From positions 248,001-312,000 of the forward strand of contig DASVWI010000012.1 in assembly GCA_036389675.1 (NCBI GenBank): a DNA stretch of 64,000 bases, in the 5' to 3' direction. Source of the DNA: DASQYE01 sp036389675 (lineage in GTDB: Bacteria > Acidobacteriota > Blastocatellia > Pyrinomonadales > Pyrinomonadaceae). Within the stretch, counting starts at the first letter, position 1. Every line of letters starts with the position of its first letter. Shown here in pieces: positions 44,784 to 53,199 of this stretch. The translations under genes were made by a program, and so were the position numbers. The notes under the pieces are model-generated. The model saw nothing but the letters and a program-made list of their open reading frames with translations, was not told the origin of the DNA and did no database searches.

Positions 44784-45926
44784 TTATTGCCAGAGAGCCG
44801 CGACATCACCCGTCAATTCATATAAACAAAGCTCGCCTGCGGCACGCACCGCCAGAACCTCTCCCGGCGGAATACCCAGCCCGCTCAGGCTGCTGGACGC
44901 CAGCCGATGCTCGCTTCCCAGACTGCTTATAATCTCAGGGCGTCGCGGGCGACCACAACGCGGGCAAGCGTTCGCAGATTCGTCCACGCGACTGAGCAGC
45001 GCCTGTATCTCTTCACGCGCGCCGCAGCCTGAACAGTCGAAGCCCAACAGAAAATCGCGCCCCAATTCTAAAGAGCAGGGAGACGCGAACTCGGCCTCTG
45101 CCCTTCGCAGGATCTCCAACGCAGTAGTGCTGCTCGCGGCGCTCGCCTGTAGCTCCCGCACATCAGCGTAAGGCTCATGATGCGGGCACTGCGGAGAGCG
45201 CGCCAGAGTGCTGCGGTGCAACGCCATCTTCAGGCCATTGTAAACCAGCGCCTCGCCGCCCTGAATCTCCCAGCCGCAAAGATAACGCGCCGCTTCCTGC
45301 GCCAGCAGACCACCGATGAGCGCAGACGTGCTGATCGTCGTCGGCACAAACCGTGCTTCGGCATCGCCTTCACGAAAGCCAGTACAGGAACGACGCTCGA
45401 ACGCATACCGTCTATCGTCCTCGCTCAGTGTGCATTCAAAGCAGGTCTCATCTCCGGCCTTGAACCAGCGGACTTCGCCGCCCCAGGCCCACATGCCTGC
45501 GTCCAGAAACGGAACCCCTGACAGGCTGCAACTCAACCCGACCACGGAGCGCGCCGCCACATTATCGAGCGCCCCGACGACCAGATCAGCGTGCCTGTAA
45601 AACCCAAGGCCGATGTCGGACGAGAGATCGCCGTTCAGATAGCGAACCTGAATCTCCGGATTGAGCAAAGATGCCCGCTCGGCTGCGACTTCCGCCTTGG
45701 CGCGGCCAACGTCCCTTTCGAGAAAGAGCACTGTGCGGCTCAGGTTGGAAAGCTCCACGCGGTCGAAGTCCACGATCAGAATATGCCCGACACCCATGAG
45801 CGCCAGATTCTTAATCACTTCGTTGCCCAGCGCACCGGCCCCCGCGACGATGACCCGCGCCACACCCAGCGCCGACTGGTTCCACCCGGCGATGCGTCGT
45901 TGGCGGTCGTAACGCTCAGTTCTCAT
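44784..45926 (-). CDS. ThiF/E1-like adenylating enzyme with zinc ribbon
   Basis: A 380-residue E1-like enzyme that adenylates the C terminus of a ubiquitin-like protein. The nucleotide motif is GAGALG (29-34), preceded by the family-typical YDRQRRIAGW and followed by VDFDRVELSNLSRT (52-65). The first zinc pair is Cys162/Cys165 (CFEC). The likely catalytic cysteine is Cys181 in RRSCTG, which precedes VPTTISTSALIGGLLAQEAARYL as in other E1s. The C-terminal extension (about 285-380) has a CSGCG/CPRCG zinc ribbon and a small beta-rich tail (GEVLAVRAAGELCLYELTGD). That tail is not part of the minimal ThiF fold and may bind the E2 or substrate. The stop of the RING gene lies 12 bases upstream. ATG 45926 is used. 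Confidence 0.93.
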   Translation of the reverse strand: MRTERYDRQRRIAGWNQSALGVARVIVAGAGALGNEVIKNLALMGVGHILIVDFDRVELSNLSRTVLFLERDVGRAKAEVAAERASLLNPEIQVRYLNGDLSSDIGLGFYRHADLVVGALDNVAARSVVGLSCSLSGVPFLDAGMWAWGGEVRWFKAGDETCFECTLSEDDRRYAFERRSCTGFREGDAEARFVPTTISTSALIGGLLAQEAARYLCGWEIQGGEALVYNGLKMALHRSTLARSPQCPHHEPYADVRELQASAASSTTALEILRRAEAEFASPCSLELGRDFLLGFDCSGCGAREEIQALLSRVDESANACPRCGRPRRPEIISSLGSEHRLASSSLSGLGIPPGEVLAVRAAGELCLYELTGDVAALWQ

Positions 45927-45938
45927 AGGTCTTTGAAG

Positions 45939-46667
45939 CTACCCGTTCGAGGTCTCGTCGGGGATGATTCTCGCGCCCGTCGTCGGGCAGTAATCGTTGC
46001 CGCGCGAGCCGTTCCAATCGTTCCAGCATGTCAGATGACGAAAGACATCGTTGTGAAAGTAGGTGCTGCACTTGCCGCACGGACACTTGACGACGCGGTC
46101 GCGCGCGCGCACCTGAAAACGACACCATGGGCAATGATGGCCGATGATCGGTGAATTTTCCGCGACCTCGAAGACGGCCTCTTCGCCGTAAGGCTTCCAG
46201 CTCGTCTCCAGGCCTTGCAGAAAATGGGCCGTCACCAAAGCCACGCGCCGGGGCTGAGAAGGCCCTTGCCCGCCCTCAACCTTCTGCGGAGCTGTTCCAG
46301 ACCAGCGATAGCCGCAACCCTCTTCCTCGACTTCCAGAATCTGATCATAGCGGCTGAGCTTGCAGACGCCCTGCTTACGGAAGCGCTCCTGCCAGCAATG
46401 CAGATGATAAGAGTCGTCGTCATGATAAGCCTGTTCGCAGAGAGGGCAGAGCCGGACGCGATCATCATCACGAAACTTGTTCTTGCAGACCGGACAGGCG
46501 CGCGTGTACCAGGGCGAATAGATGGTCGTGACCCTGACGGCCAAATCCGGCTGCCCGGCATTCAGCGGATCACGCGCCGCCTCGATGCCCGTTTCCATCT
46601 CCGCACGCAGCCGCGCCTTAAGCCGCGGCTCACTGCGTTCAGGCTTGCTCTCCTGCTTAGCCTTCAT
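45939..46667 (-). CDS. Double prokaryotic-RING zinc protein, candidate E3
   Basis: A 242-residue protein with two zinc treble-clef modules of the prokaryotic RING type. The first (about 58-101) is CPVCKNKF, then CPLCEQAYH, an HCW and a closing Cys after GV. The second (about 183-229) is CPWCRF, CPCGKCSTYFH, a TCW and YCPTTG. The C-x2-C ... C-x2-C ... H ... CW ... C order is that of the Prok-RING_1 pattern. A basic N terminus (about 1-35) precedes the modules and a less conserved spacer with a KPYGEEAVFE segment separates them. Beside E1, E2 and JAMM genes it is the obvious E3 candidate, although RING folds also bind lipids or proteins without ligase activity. It is the first gene of the operon, 67 bases from the end of tRNA-Leu. 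Confidence 0.85.
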   Translation of the reverse strand: MKAKQESKPERSEPRLKARLRAEMETGIEAARDPLNAGQPDLAVRVTTIYSPWYTRACPVCKNKFRDDDRVRLCPLCEQAYHDDDSYHLHCWQERFRKQGVCKLSRYDQILEVEEEGCGYRWSGTAPQKVEGGQGPSQPRRVALVTAHFLQGLETSWKPYGEEAVFEVAENSPIIGHHCPWCRFQVRARDRVVKCPCGKCSTYFHNDVFRHLTCWNDWNGSRGNDYCPTTGARIIPDETSNG

Positions 46668-46692
46668 ATCCGCGCCGGTTTGAAAGCTGACT

Positions 46693-46704
46693 GAGCCCGG
46701 GCTC
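46693..46704. promoter_or_regulatory. Perfect 12-bp palindrome GAGCCCGGGCTC upstream of operon
   Basis: The palindrome sits between the tRNA 3' end (46735) and the first gene of the Ub-like operon (46667), 26 bases before its ATG. It could be an operator half-site pair or part of tRNA 3' processing, but no T-run follows, so it is not a good terminator. Confidence 0.4.
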
Positions 46705-46734
46705 TAACAACGGCTCTTTGCTGGAAGTGTAGAG

Positions 46735-46818
46735 TGCCGGAGGGGGGACTCGAACCCCCATGCCCTCGCGGACGGCAGATTTTGAGTCTGCTATGTATAC
46801 CAATTTCATCACTCCGGC
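46735..46818 (-). tRNA. tRNA-Leu (anticodon CAA)
   Basis: An 84-nt tRNA. The acceptor stem pairs the 5' end at 46818 with 46736-46742, and the discriminator A is at 46735. The anticodon stem GCAGA/TCTGC encloses the loop CTCAAAA, giving anticodon CAA (46784-46782) for the TTG codon. A long variable arm and GGTTCGA T-loop confirm a class II leucine tRNA. CCA is not encoded. It lies just upstream of, and in the same direction as, the Ub-like operon. Confidence 0.96.
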
Positions 46819-46837
46819 CAAGGGGTGTGATGGGGCC

Positions 46838-46867
46838 ATCATAGTGGCGCAGGAGCGGGGGCGTCAA
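46838..46867 (-). promoter_or_regulatory. Sigma-70 promoter for tRNA-Leu, possibly also the operon
   Basis: On the minus strand TTGACG (46867-46862) and TATGAT (46843-46838) are 18 bases apart. Both are near consensus, and the -10 box lies 20 bases from the tRNA 5' end. No second promoter is evident between the tRNA and the operon. Confidence 0.75.
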
Positions 46868-47112
46868 CCGCTCGGGGCGTGGCGCGCGGTTTGAAAGAGA
46901 GGTTTTCGGGCCGATTTTCAGGCTGTGTAAAATCCTGTTTGCCAGAAGGGGGAGGGAGAATGTACAATGGCTTTGCCTGTCATGGAGCAGCCTCTGGCCA
47001 GCGGCTGCCGACCTCTCACAGAAATCACGTAAGCCTCCTTGGCGAATTTCGTTGCAGTCGTACCATGCTCTGGCCGTTCCCTAACAAAATCGAAGGTGGT
47101 CCTTAACTTAAT

Positions 47113-48252
47113 ATGCCTGGTGTAAACAACCCTGTGGCTAGCATCCTTGTCGTGGATGACGAGCCTGAAATCAATAATGTGCTCTGCGATTTATTGAACG
47201 GGCAGTACGAATGCGCGTCCGCCGGCTCAGCCGAAGAGGCTCTTGAGCTGCTGCGCCAGCAATCCTTCGACCTCATCATCAGCGATATCACGATGAGCGG
47301 CATGAGCGGGCTGGAGATGGTTCCGCACGTGCTCGATGTCGCGCCGCAGACGGTCGTAGTGCTGATCAGCGGCGCGCAGACCATCGAGAGCGCGATTGAG
47401 GCCCTCAGGGTCGGCGCTTTCGATTACATCATGAAGCCGTTTGACCTGCGGCAGGTCGAAGCCATCGTCAGGCGCGCGCTTGAGCACTACAGCCTGCGCG
47501 AGTCCAAGCGGCGCTACGAAAACCAGTTGGAAGAACTGGTCGAGCAGCGCACGGTGGAGCTTGATCGGGCTCTGGACTCTCTTGAGGATGCGTACCGCAC
47601 GACGCTCAAGGCGCTGGCCGCCGCGCTTGAGACGCGCGACCACGAAACGCACGGCCACTCGCAGCGCGTCGTCAGCTTCAGCCTGCGCTTAGGCTATGAG
47701 CTGGGGCTGGACAAGGAGCAACTGAAATCCCTCGAGTTCGGCTCGCTCCTGCACGACATAGGCAAGATCGGCGTGCCAGACGCAATCCTGCGTAAGCCTG
47801 CGGCCCTCGATGAAGATGAATGGATTAAGATGCGGCAGCACCCGCTGCACGGCCAGCAAATCCTGCGCGGCATAGAATTCTTAGATGGCGCGGCGCGCGT
47901 CGTCGCGCAGCATCATGAGAAGTGGGACGGCTCCGGCTACCCGCTCGGCCTGACGGGCGACGACATTGATCTGAATGCGCGCATCTTCGCCGTGGCGGAT
48001 GCCTTCGACGCCATCACCAGTGATCGCGTCTACCGGGCTGCAAAGTCATATGAAGCGGCTTCCGAGGAGCTTGATAGATGCGCCGGACAGCACTTCGATC
48101 CGAAAATAGTCGAAGCTTTTCATCGCGTCCCGCAGGAGGAATGGGAAGCCCTGCGCCGTCAGCCTCTGGTCAGGGAGAAGGGAGCGTCCCCCCTGGGTCG
48201 TCAGCCCTGGGCCGCCCCTCTGGAATCAAGGCTCAATGTGATAGCGAGCTGA
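47113..48252 (+). CDS. Response regulator with HD-GYP domain
   Basis: A 379-residue two-component output protein. Residues 10-125 form a receiver domain with acidic pocket DDE (15-17), phospho-acceptor Asp58 in IISDITM, and Lys in IMKPFD. A helical linker (about 130-175) precedes an HD-GYP domain (about 180-345) with HDIGKIGVPD and the signature HHEKWDGSGYP. HD-GYP proteins hydrolyse cyclic di-GMP, so this regulator probably lowers c-di-GMP on phosphorylation. The C terminus (RREKGASPLGRQ-like) is unstructured. ATG 47113 lacks a close Shine-Dalgarno; AAGGTGG sits about 15 bases upstream. The 294-base gap before it is divergent from tRNA-Leu. No cognate kinase is adjacent. Confidence 0.95.
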   Translation: MPGVNNPVASILVVDDEPEINNVLCDLLNGQYECASAGSAEEALELLRQQSFDLIISDITMSGMSGLEMVPHVLDVAPQTVVVLISGAQTIESAIEALRVGAFDYIMKPFDLRQVEAIVRRALEHYSLRESKRRYENQLEELVEQRTVELDRALDSLEDAYRTTLKALAAALETRDHETHGHSQRVVSFSLRLGYELGLDKEQLKSLEFGSLLHDIGKIGVPDAILRKPAALDEDEWIKMRQHPLHGQQILRGIEFLDGAARVVAQHHEKWDGSGYPLGLTGDDIDLNARIFAVADAFDAITSDRVYRAAKSYEAASEELDRCAGQHFDPKIVEAFHRVPQEEWEALRRQPLVREKGASPLGRQPWAAPLESRLNVIAS

Positions 48253-48323
48253 GCGACCGGGACGTTTCCGCCTCGACAGCATCAATCTTATCCCCCATAC
48301 GAGGAACACATCCCACGTAGCCT

Positions 48324-49466
48324 TTAAGGCGCAGGCGTCACGACGTAGCCGCGACGCGAGCGTAGTTGCAGCCCGACGCGGCGCGAAGCGACTTCCACGT
48401 GACGATACTCGCCGCTCGGCGCAGAGGCGAGCGCCCTTTTGGGCGTGTAGGTGACGACGTACTGCGCGCCTATATCGCGCGCCACTTCGTCCGCTTGCTT
48501 GACCATCTCATCGGCCTTAACCGCGAGCATGATTTTGCCGCCGGTCTCTTCCGCAATCTTCGCCAAGCGTTGTTCGCTCTGCCTCGCCTGATCGGCATAT
48601 TTTTCGTACCAGCGTCGCATCTCTCTATCAAGATCAATGGTTCCGAGCGTGACCTGCGGATTGCGCGTCTGGCCCGGCGGCATCCCCGGGTCAGGTATCG
48701 GCAGGGCTTCTCGCTGTTGACCGTTGCCGCCGCGTGCCCTGCCCCTTCCGGTTCGCCGCTCTATCGCCAGCCGAACGGCTGTCGTATAGCTGATGATGTG
48801 AACGGTGGCCTGCGTGCTCATCAACTGGCGGACTGCCTCCGCGAAGGAGACTTTGCCGCCCGGCGTCTCCACCCCGTCCGTGACAAGCACCAGATGACGA
48901 CTGCCGGCGGGCCTGTCCTGCAACCGGGCCGCAGCCGCGGCTATGGCCTCCGAGAGACGCTCGCGCTTTGAGCCGGAGAGCTTGGTCTTGAGCACCTGCG
49001 TGACCTTCTCCGTGTCCGTCGTCCAGTCCTGCAATAATTCCGCGCGGTCGCTGAACTGCATGACGGAGAGGGAATCGCCCGGTCGCAGATGACCGAGCAG
49101 CCTGAGGGCGACGGCGCGCGTCGTCTTGATATCCTTGGCGAGCGTGATCGAGCCGCTCGTGTCTAAAAGGAGAAGGATGCTGGCGGGGATGCGCTGCACG
49201 CTTCTAATCTGCTGCGCGACGCCGTCTTCGAGGACGAGTATGTCGTCGAGGCTGACGCCCGGGTCGAAGTGCCCGTAATCGTCGTAAGCCATGACGGGAA
49301 GGCGCACCTCCTCCGTGAATACTTTGACGGGCTCCTGCTCTTCGCGCTCCGTCTGTGCCCGCCCCGGAGTCTGTGCGGGCACGGGCTCTTCTTTCTCCTG
49401 CGCGCGGGCGACCCCGGCGAAGAGCAGGACGAAGGCTGCGAAGGATAAAAGTGTGCGCTCGAACAA
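48324..49466 (-). CDS. Secreted VWFA-domain protein
   Basis: A 380-residue exported von Willebrand factor A protein. A signal peptide (about 1-22, LLSFAAFVLLFAGVARAQ) is followed by an acidic linker, a short beta domain (VFTEEVRLPVMAYDDYG) and a vWA fold from about 95. The MIDAS motif DTSGS is intact in LLLLDTSGSITLAKD, with a later Thr and the Asp of VLVTDGVETPG. This architecture matches the secreted VWFA-related proteins that are multi-copy in acidobacterial genomes; the role is probably adhesion or protein assembly. The TTG at 49466 is supported by GAGGT seven bases upstream. Convergent with the HD-GYP gene. Confidence 0.88.
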   Translation of the reverse strand: MFERTLLSFAAFVLLFAGVARAQEKEEPVPAQTPGRAQTEREEQEPVKVFTEEVRLPVMAYDDYGHFDPGVSLDDILVLEDGVAQQIRSVQRIPASILLLLDTSGSITLAKDIKTTRAVALRLLGHLRPGDSLSVMQFSDRAELLQDWTTDTEKVTQVLKTKLSGSKRERLSEAIAAAAARLQDRPAGSRHLVLVTDGVETPGGKVSFAEAVRQLMSTQATVHIISYTTAVRLAIERRTGRGRARGGNGQQREALPIPDPGMPPGQTRNPQVTLGTIDLDREMRRWYEKYADQARQSEQRLAKIAEETGGKIMLAVKADEMVKQADEVARDIGAQYVVTYTPKRALASAPSGEYRHVEVASRRVGLQLRSRRGYVVTPAP

Positions 49467-49565
49467 AATTGTTACCTCGACCGGGGCGTGCGTTCAGTAA
49501 GCTAGCTTGTTTGATAGGCCGAGGCGCTGTGTTGGTTGCACGGGCTCTTCTTGCGCGCGCGCAAG

Positions 49566-50582
49566 TCAATGCGCGGCGGCGGCGCGTGCCTGTGCCTGTA
49601 CGGCTGTGATCGCCACGGCGTCAACGATATCTTCGGCCTTGCAGCCGCGCGAAAGATCGTTGGCGGGCTTGTCGAGCCCTTGCAGGATTGGGCCAATGGC
49701 GGTTGCGCCGGCCAGACGCTCCGTCAGTTTGTAGGCGATGTTGCCGGCCTGCAAATCGGGGAAGATAAGCACGTTGGCCCGCCCGGCCACGCCTGAGCCG
49801 GGCGCTTTCGATTGCCCGACAGATGGGATGAGCGCGGCGTCCGCTTGCAGCTCGCCGTCAATCTCAAGCTCGGCGGCGCGTGCGCGAACCGTTCGCGTGG
49901 CCTCTACGACTTTATCCACCAGCTTATGTTTGGCGCTTCCCTTGGTGGAGAACGAGAGCATGGCGACGCGCGGCTCTGCTTCGAGGAGCGCGCGGCAGGA
50001 GTCGGCTGAAGCGATGGCTATCTCGGCCAGCTCCGTCGCCGTCGGCTCTATGACGACGCCGCAGTCGGCGTAGATGAGCGCACCATCTGCGCCGAAGGTT
50101 TTGTCCGGCAGCATCATGACGAAAAAGCTTGAGACGAGCTTAAAGCCTGCGCGCACGCCTATGCAGTGAAGCGCGGCGCGCACCGTGTGCGAAGTCGTAT
50201 TGGTCGCGCCCGCGACAGAGCCGTCGGCGCGACCCATGCGAACCATCAGGTTGCCGTAGTAGAGCGGGTCTTCGAGGGCGGCGCGCGCTTCGTCGGCCAT
50301 CAGTCCCTTGGCCCGTCTGAGCTCGTGATAAAAGGCGGCCATCTTCTCGAAATCCGCCGCGCGCCTGTGGTCTATCACTTCAACGCCGCCCAAATCCACT
50401 GCGCCCGCGCTCTGCGCCGCGGCGCGAATCTTATCTTCACGACCTAAGAGCGTGATGCGCGCGATATGCTCGCGCGCGCAGATGGCGGCGGCGGCGACCG
50501 TGCGCGGGTCTTCGCCTTCGGGCAGGACTATGTGTTGGAGGTTGGCGGCGGCGCGCGCTCTCAAGCGTTCGAGTATGTTCAT
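49566..50582 (-). CDS. pta: Phosphate acetyltransferase
   Basis: A 338-residue short-form phosphate acetyltransferase (no DRTGG N-terminal domains), converting acetyl-CoA and phosphate to acetyl phosphate. The opening LPEGEDPRTVAAAA, the central GRADGSVAGATNTTSHTVRAAL and the C-terminal SKAPGSGVAGRANVLIFPDLQAGNIAYKL are strongly typical of the family. A phosphate butyryltransferase is less likely. No acetate kinase is visible next to it. ATG 50582 is chosen over the TTG at 50591. It follows the DUF1287 gene on the same strand with a 58-base gap, so the two could be co-transcribed. Confidence 0.96.
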   Translation of the reverse strand: MNILERLRARAAANLQHIVLPEGEDPRTVAAAAICAREHIARITLLGREDKIRAAAQSAGAVDLGGVEVIDHRRAADFEKMAAFYHELRRAKGLMADEARAALEDPLYYGNLMVRMGRADGSVAGATNTTSHTVRAALHCIGVRAGFKLVSSFFVMMLPDKTFGADGALIYADCGVVIEPTATELAEIAIASADSCRALLEAEPRVAMLSFSTKGSAKHKLVDKVVEATRTVRARAAELEIDGELQADAALIPSVGQSKAPGSGVAGRANVLIFPDLQAGNIAYKLTERLAGATAIGPILQGLDKPANDLSRGCKAEDIVDAVAITAVQAQARAAAAH

Positions 50583-50640
50583 AAGAGACAAGGTTTCGGT
50601 CGGTTTCAGGTCGAGCGTTTTGTTCCGGCTTTCAGGACGG

Positions 50641-51300
50641 CTATTGAAAGTAGCGATAGTGTCCGGTGATCTCCCATGCGAAGAGCACGTCTTCTACTCT
50701 CGCCGCCCCCATATTATGCGCCATCAGGTGAGCTCCTGAAGTTTCCGAGATGATATTCGTCACCAGACCGATATGGGTTGCGCCGCCGCTCAGATTCCAT
50801 GTGACGACATCGCCGGGCAGATAATCCCTGGCATCCTTCGTGATGGAAAGGGCTTTCCCCTGCCGCTTGAAATAGGTCATCAGGTTGGGAACACGGCGAT
50901 GATCTATGTTGGCGTCCGGCCCGCTGAGCCCCCATCTCTGCGGATAGGAGGAAAAGCTGCGGGCCATGTCCTCGTGAACCTCCTTCTGCAAATCAACGCC
51001 GCCCTTGCGGAAAGCCCTGATGATGACATCGGAACAGACGCCCCTGTCCGGAGGGACATCCCCGCCCGGGTAGTCCAACTGAACGTAGGCCGGGTCATAG
51101 TAGAGCGTGTAGTCGGCCTGCGCTATGGCGTCGTCCACGACTCTTTGCACGACGGGCGAATTGATCGGAGTGGTCGCGCGGCGGGCGTTGGAAGCCGACG
51201 AAGAAGAGCGGGGCACAGACTGCATTCGCGCAACCTGCTGGCAGGCGGTCGCCAGTATGGCGTAAGCGACAAAGAGCATGACGGCGATTATTCTGCTCAT
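50641..51300 (-). CDS. DUF1287 lipoprotein, NlpC/P60-like
   Basis: A 219-residue exported protein of the DUF1287 family. The signal region ends LATAC, a likely lipobox, with Cys20 as lipid anchor. The candidate catalytic centre is Cys in DRGVCSDVIIRAFR and His in ATHIGLVTN, the arrangement of NlpC/P60-like papain-fold proteins. GDVVTWNLSGG and HNMGAARVEDVLFAW are family features. Members are probably peptidoglycan-related hydrolases or amidases, not shown here. ATG 51300. It precedes pta on the same strand without an obvious functional link. Confidence 0.87.
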   Translation of the reverse strand: MSRIIAVMLFVAYAILATACQQVARMQSVPRSSSSASNARRATTPINSPVVQRVVDDAIAQADYTLYYDPAYVQLDYPGGDVPPDRGVCSDVIIRAFRKGGVDLQKEVHEDMARSFSSYPQRWGLSGPDANIDHRRVPNLMTYFKRQGKALSITKDARDYLPGDVVTWNLSGGATHIGLVTNIISETSGAHLMAHNMGAARVEDVLFAWEITGHYRYFQ

Positions 51301-51415
51301 GCCTGAACGATTCTCCCCTTCGCCTTATAGTCAGTCAACACAGCGCGCCGACTGTTGCTCGAATCTACCTTTCACCAAGGGGATACTATACAACGTCGGA
51401 GGCGCGCGTCAGTAT

Positions 51416-52555
51416 CTATCGCTTCCCCATGGGCTGCGGGGTCAACGTCGGGACGCAGCGCGGGCCGTCGGGCGTCCACAATAGTTTGTCGATACACATT
51501 TGCCTGACCTTCATCGCCTGATCCCAAGCGTGATAGACGACGTACTCGGTGTGCCCGTCCGGGCCAACGACTATCGAATGATGGCCCGGCCCGCGCACCC
51601 TCCCGGGGATTCCCCTGAGGACGCGCGGCTCGCTGCCCTGCCCCGTGTATGGCCCCATGACATGATCCGCGACCGTATAATCCACGCCGTAGTTGGCTGT
51701 CTGATAATTTGAGCCGCTGTAGAAACAGTAGTAGCGCCCACGGTGTTTACGCACGAACGGCCCTTCAATCGTGTGCCAGTCGAAAGTCTTACCGTAAACC
51801 TCCATCCTGCGGTTGGCCTCGTAGAGCGTCCACGGGTAACGAGCGCGCAGGACAGTCCGGCACTGGCCCGCGAGTTTCGTCATACCGATCAATCTGTCCA
51901 CGACGATGGCCGTGCCGGGGAACGCGCCCCCCTCCGTGTCGGGAAAATTACGAGCGTAGAACAGATACCACTGCCCGTCTGTGTCCCTGAAAGGATGCGC
52001 GTCGATGGTGAAGCGGTTGTCCTCGCAATCCATGAGCTTGACCCCGGCGTCGCTGTAAGGCCCATCGGGCCTGTTGGCGGTCGCCACGCGCAGCTCGAAC
52101 TTCTCCTCCTCTTTCCCGCCCATCGAGTAGTAAAGAAAGAACGTGCCCTTGTGATAGGCGACTTCCGGTGCCCAGTATTGATAGACCGTGTCGGCCACGG
52201 GCGGAGTGAGCGCGCCGCCCAGTTCCTGCCAGTCAACCAGATTGGTCGAGCGCAGCAGCGTAAAGATGTGCCCGTCAGCTTTGCGCTCCGCTCCCGTCGT
52301 GCCCAGAGCGTAGTAGACGCCACGATGACGGAAGACGAAAGGGTCTGGCATCGAGCCCGAATAGACCGGATTCGTATAGCTCTTGAGCACGGACGAAATG
52401 GCGGACGAGGATACGGCAGCCTCCGAGCCGTGCGCGATATCCAGTCCGAGCATGCCAGCCGCGCCGAGGCCGATGCCCGCCGCCAGTCGTTTCATAAAGT
52501 CTCTACGCGAAGCGGAAATGTGTGGGCCAAGCGCTGCCGAATCGGATTCTCTCAT
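51416..52555 (-). CDS. GH43 glycoside hydrolase with TAT signal
   Basis: A 379-residue five-bladed beta-propeller hydrolase of the GH43 type, acting on arabinan- or xylan-like side chains. The N terminus carries a twin-arginine signal (SRRDFMKRL followed by GIGLGAAGMLGL), so it is exported folded, probably with a cofactor or metal. Catalytic candidates are Asp in SMPDPFVFR, the pKa-modulating Asp in TIDAHPFRDTDG and the general acid Glu in IEGPFVRKH. ATG 52555 is preferred to 52597 because GGGGAG lies seven bases upstream and the TAT signal follows. The substrate is not evident from the sequence. Divergent from the DUF1232 gene. Confidence 0.9.
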   Translation of the reverse strand: MRESDSAALGPHISASRRDFMKRLAAGIGLGAAGMLGLDIAHGSEAAVSSSAISSVLKSYTNPVYSGSMPDPFVFRHRGVYYALGTTGAERKADGHIFTLLRSTNLVDWQELGGALTPPVADTVYQYWAPEVAYHKGTFFLYYSMGGKEEEKFELRVATANRPDGPYSDAGVKLMDCEDNRFTIDAHPFRDTDGQWYLFYARNFPDTEGGAFPGTAIVVDRLIGMTKLAGQCRTVLRARYPWTLYEANRRMEVYGKTFDWHTIEGPFVRKHRGRYYCFYSGSNYQTANYGVDYTVADHVMGPYTGQGSEPRVLRGIPGRVRGPGHHSIVVGPDGHTEYVVYHAWDQAMKVRQMCIDKLLWTPDGPRCVPTLTPQPMGKR

Positions 52556-52681
52556 CGTTCGCTCCCCGGCGTGTGGTGGATAATTACTGAGCTGCAAGCG
52601 GCATCTTAACCCGGTTTGATTTAGGGCGCGAGGCTGATCGTGCTACATTCGCTGCATTCAAACTTCGGCCACAGGTGATTT

Positions 52682-53146
52682 ATGAAGGAGTCGGCTATGA
52701 ATATGCTGCAAGCTAGACGGCGGATGAAGAATCTGCTGATGTTCCTGCCCAACACGATAGCCCTGTGCGGGCGCTTGATGACGGATGCCCGCGTGCCGCG
52801 CACGGAAAAGCTGCTCTTCGCCGGAGCTATCGTCTACGCCGTCATGCCGCTGGATTTTATCCCGGACATGCTCCCCTTTATAGGGCAGGTCGACGACGCG
52901 TACCTGATCGCGCTGACGCTCCTGCGTCTGATCAATCGCACGGACGATGTGGTCGTGCGCGAGCACTGGCGCGGCGGCGGCGACATAGTCCAACTGGCGC
53001 AGGCCATCGCGGGGCTCGCGCCCAGGCTACTGCCCGGTCGCGTAGAGCGTGTGTTGAGCGCGCACGTGGAGGCCGTGCCCGAAAGCGCGGGCGGGCAGGG
53101 GAAGATAGGGGTGAAGCTCATCGAGCGGCCCGGCGCAGGGAAGTAG
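52682..53146 (+). CDS. DUF1232 (YkvA-like) membrane protein
   Basis: A 154-residue protein with the DUF1232 signature: LLFAGAIVYAVMPLDFIPDMLPFIGQVDDAYLIALTLLRL is represented around residues 42-80, containing the PLDFIPD and GQVDD motifs. One hydrophobic helix and an amphipathic helix are expected. The N terminus is basic and helical, and the C terminus (about 95-154) is polar. The family is widespread and its function unknown; some members are envelope-stress linked. ATG 52682 has AGGTGA six bases upstream, better than the ATG at 52697. Divergent from GH43. Confidence 0.88.
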   Translation: MKESAMNMLQARRRMKNLLMFLPNTIALCGRLMTDARVPRTEKLLFAGAIVYAVMPLDFIPDMLPFIGQVDDAYLIALTLLRLINRTDDVVVREHWRGGGDIVQLAQAIAGLAPRLLPGRVERVLSAHVEAVPESAGGQGKIGVKLIERPGAGK

Positions 53147-53199
53147 AGGCCGAAAGCTATCGAAAAGTTGACGGTGGGTTTTACGCGCGTTCGCGTTGC

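Noticed and set aside
43210..45171. Long open frame on the + strand (about 650 codons) opposite the E2, TPR and E1 genes.
   Set aside because: It is antisense to three well-supported genes, has Arg/Leu/His-rich composition and no recognisable motif; high GC makes such shadows common.
29812..46667. Classification as type II CBASS.
   Set aside because: E1, E2 and JAMM are present, but there is no CD-NTase or CBASS-type effector, and the AAA+/TIR-WD40 components do not belong to that system.
46668..46735. The operon as a genomic island integrated at tRNA-Leu.
   Set aside because: No integrase, no direct repeat of the tRNA 3' end seen in the window and no shift in base composition; adjacency alone is not enough.
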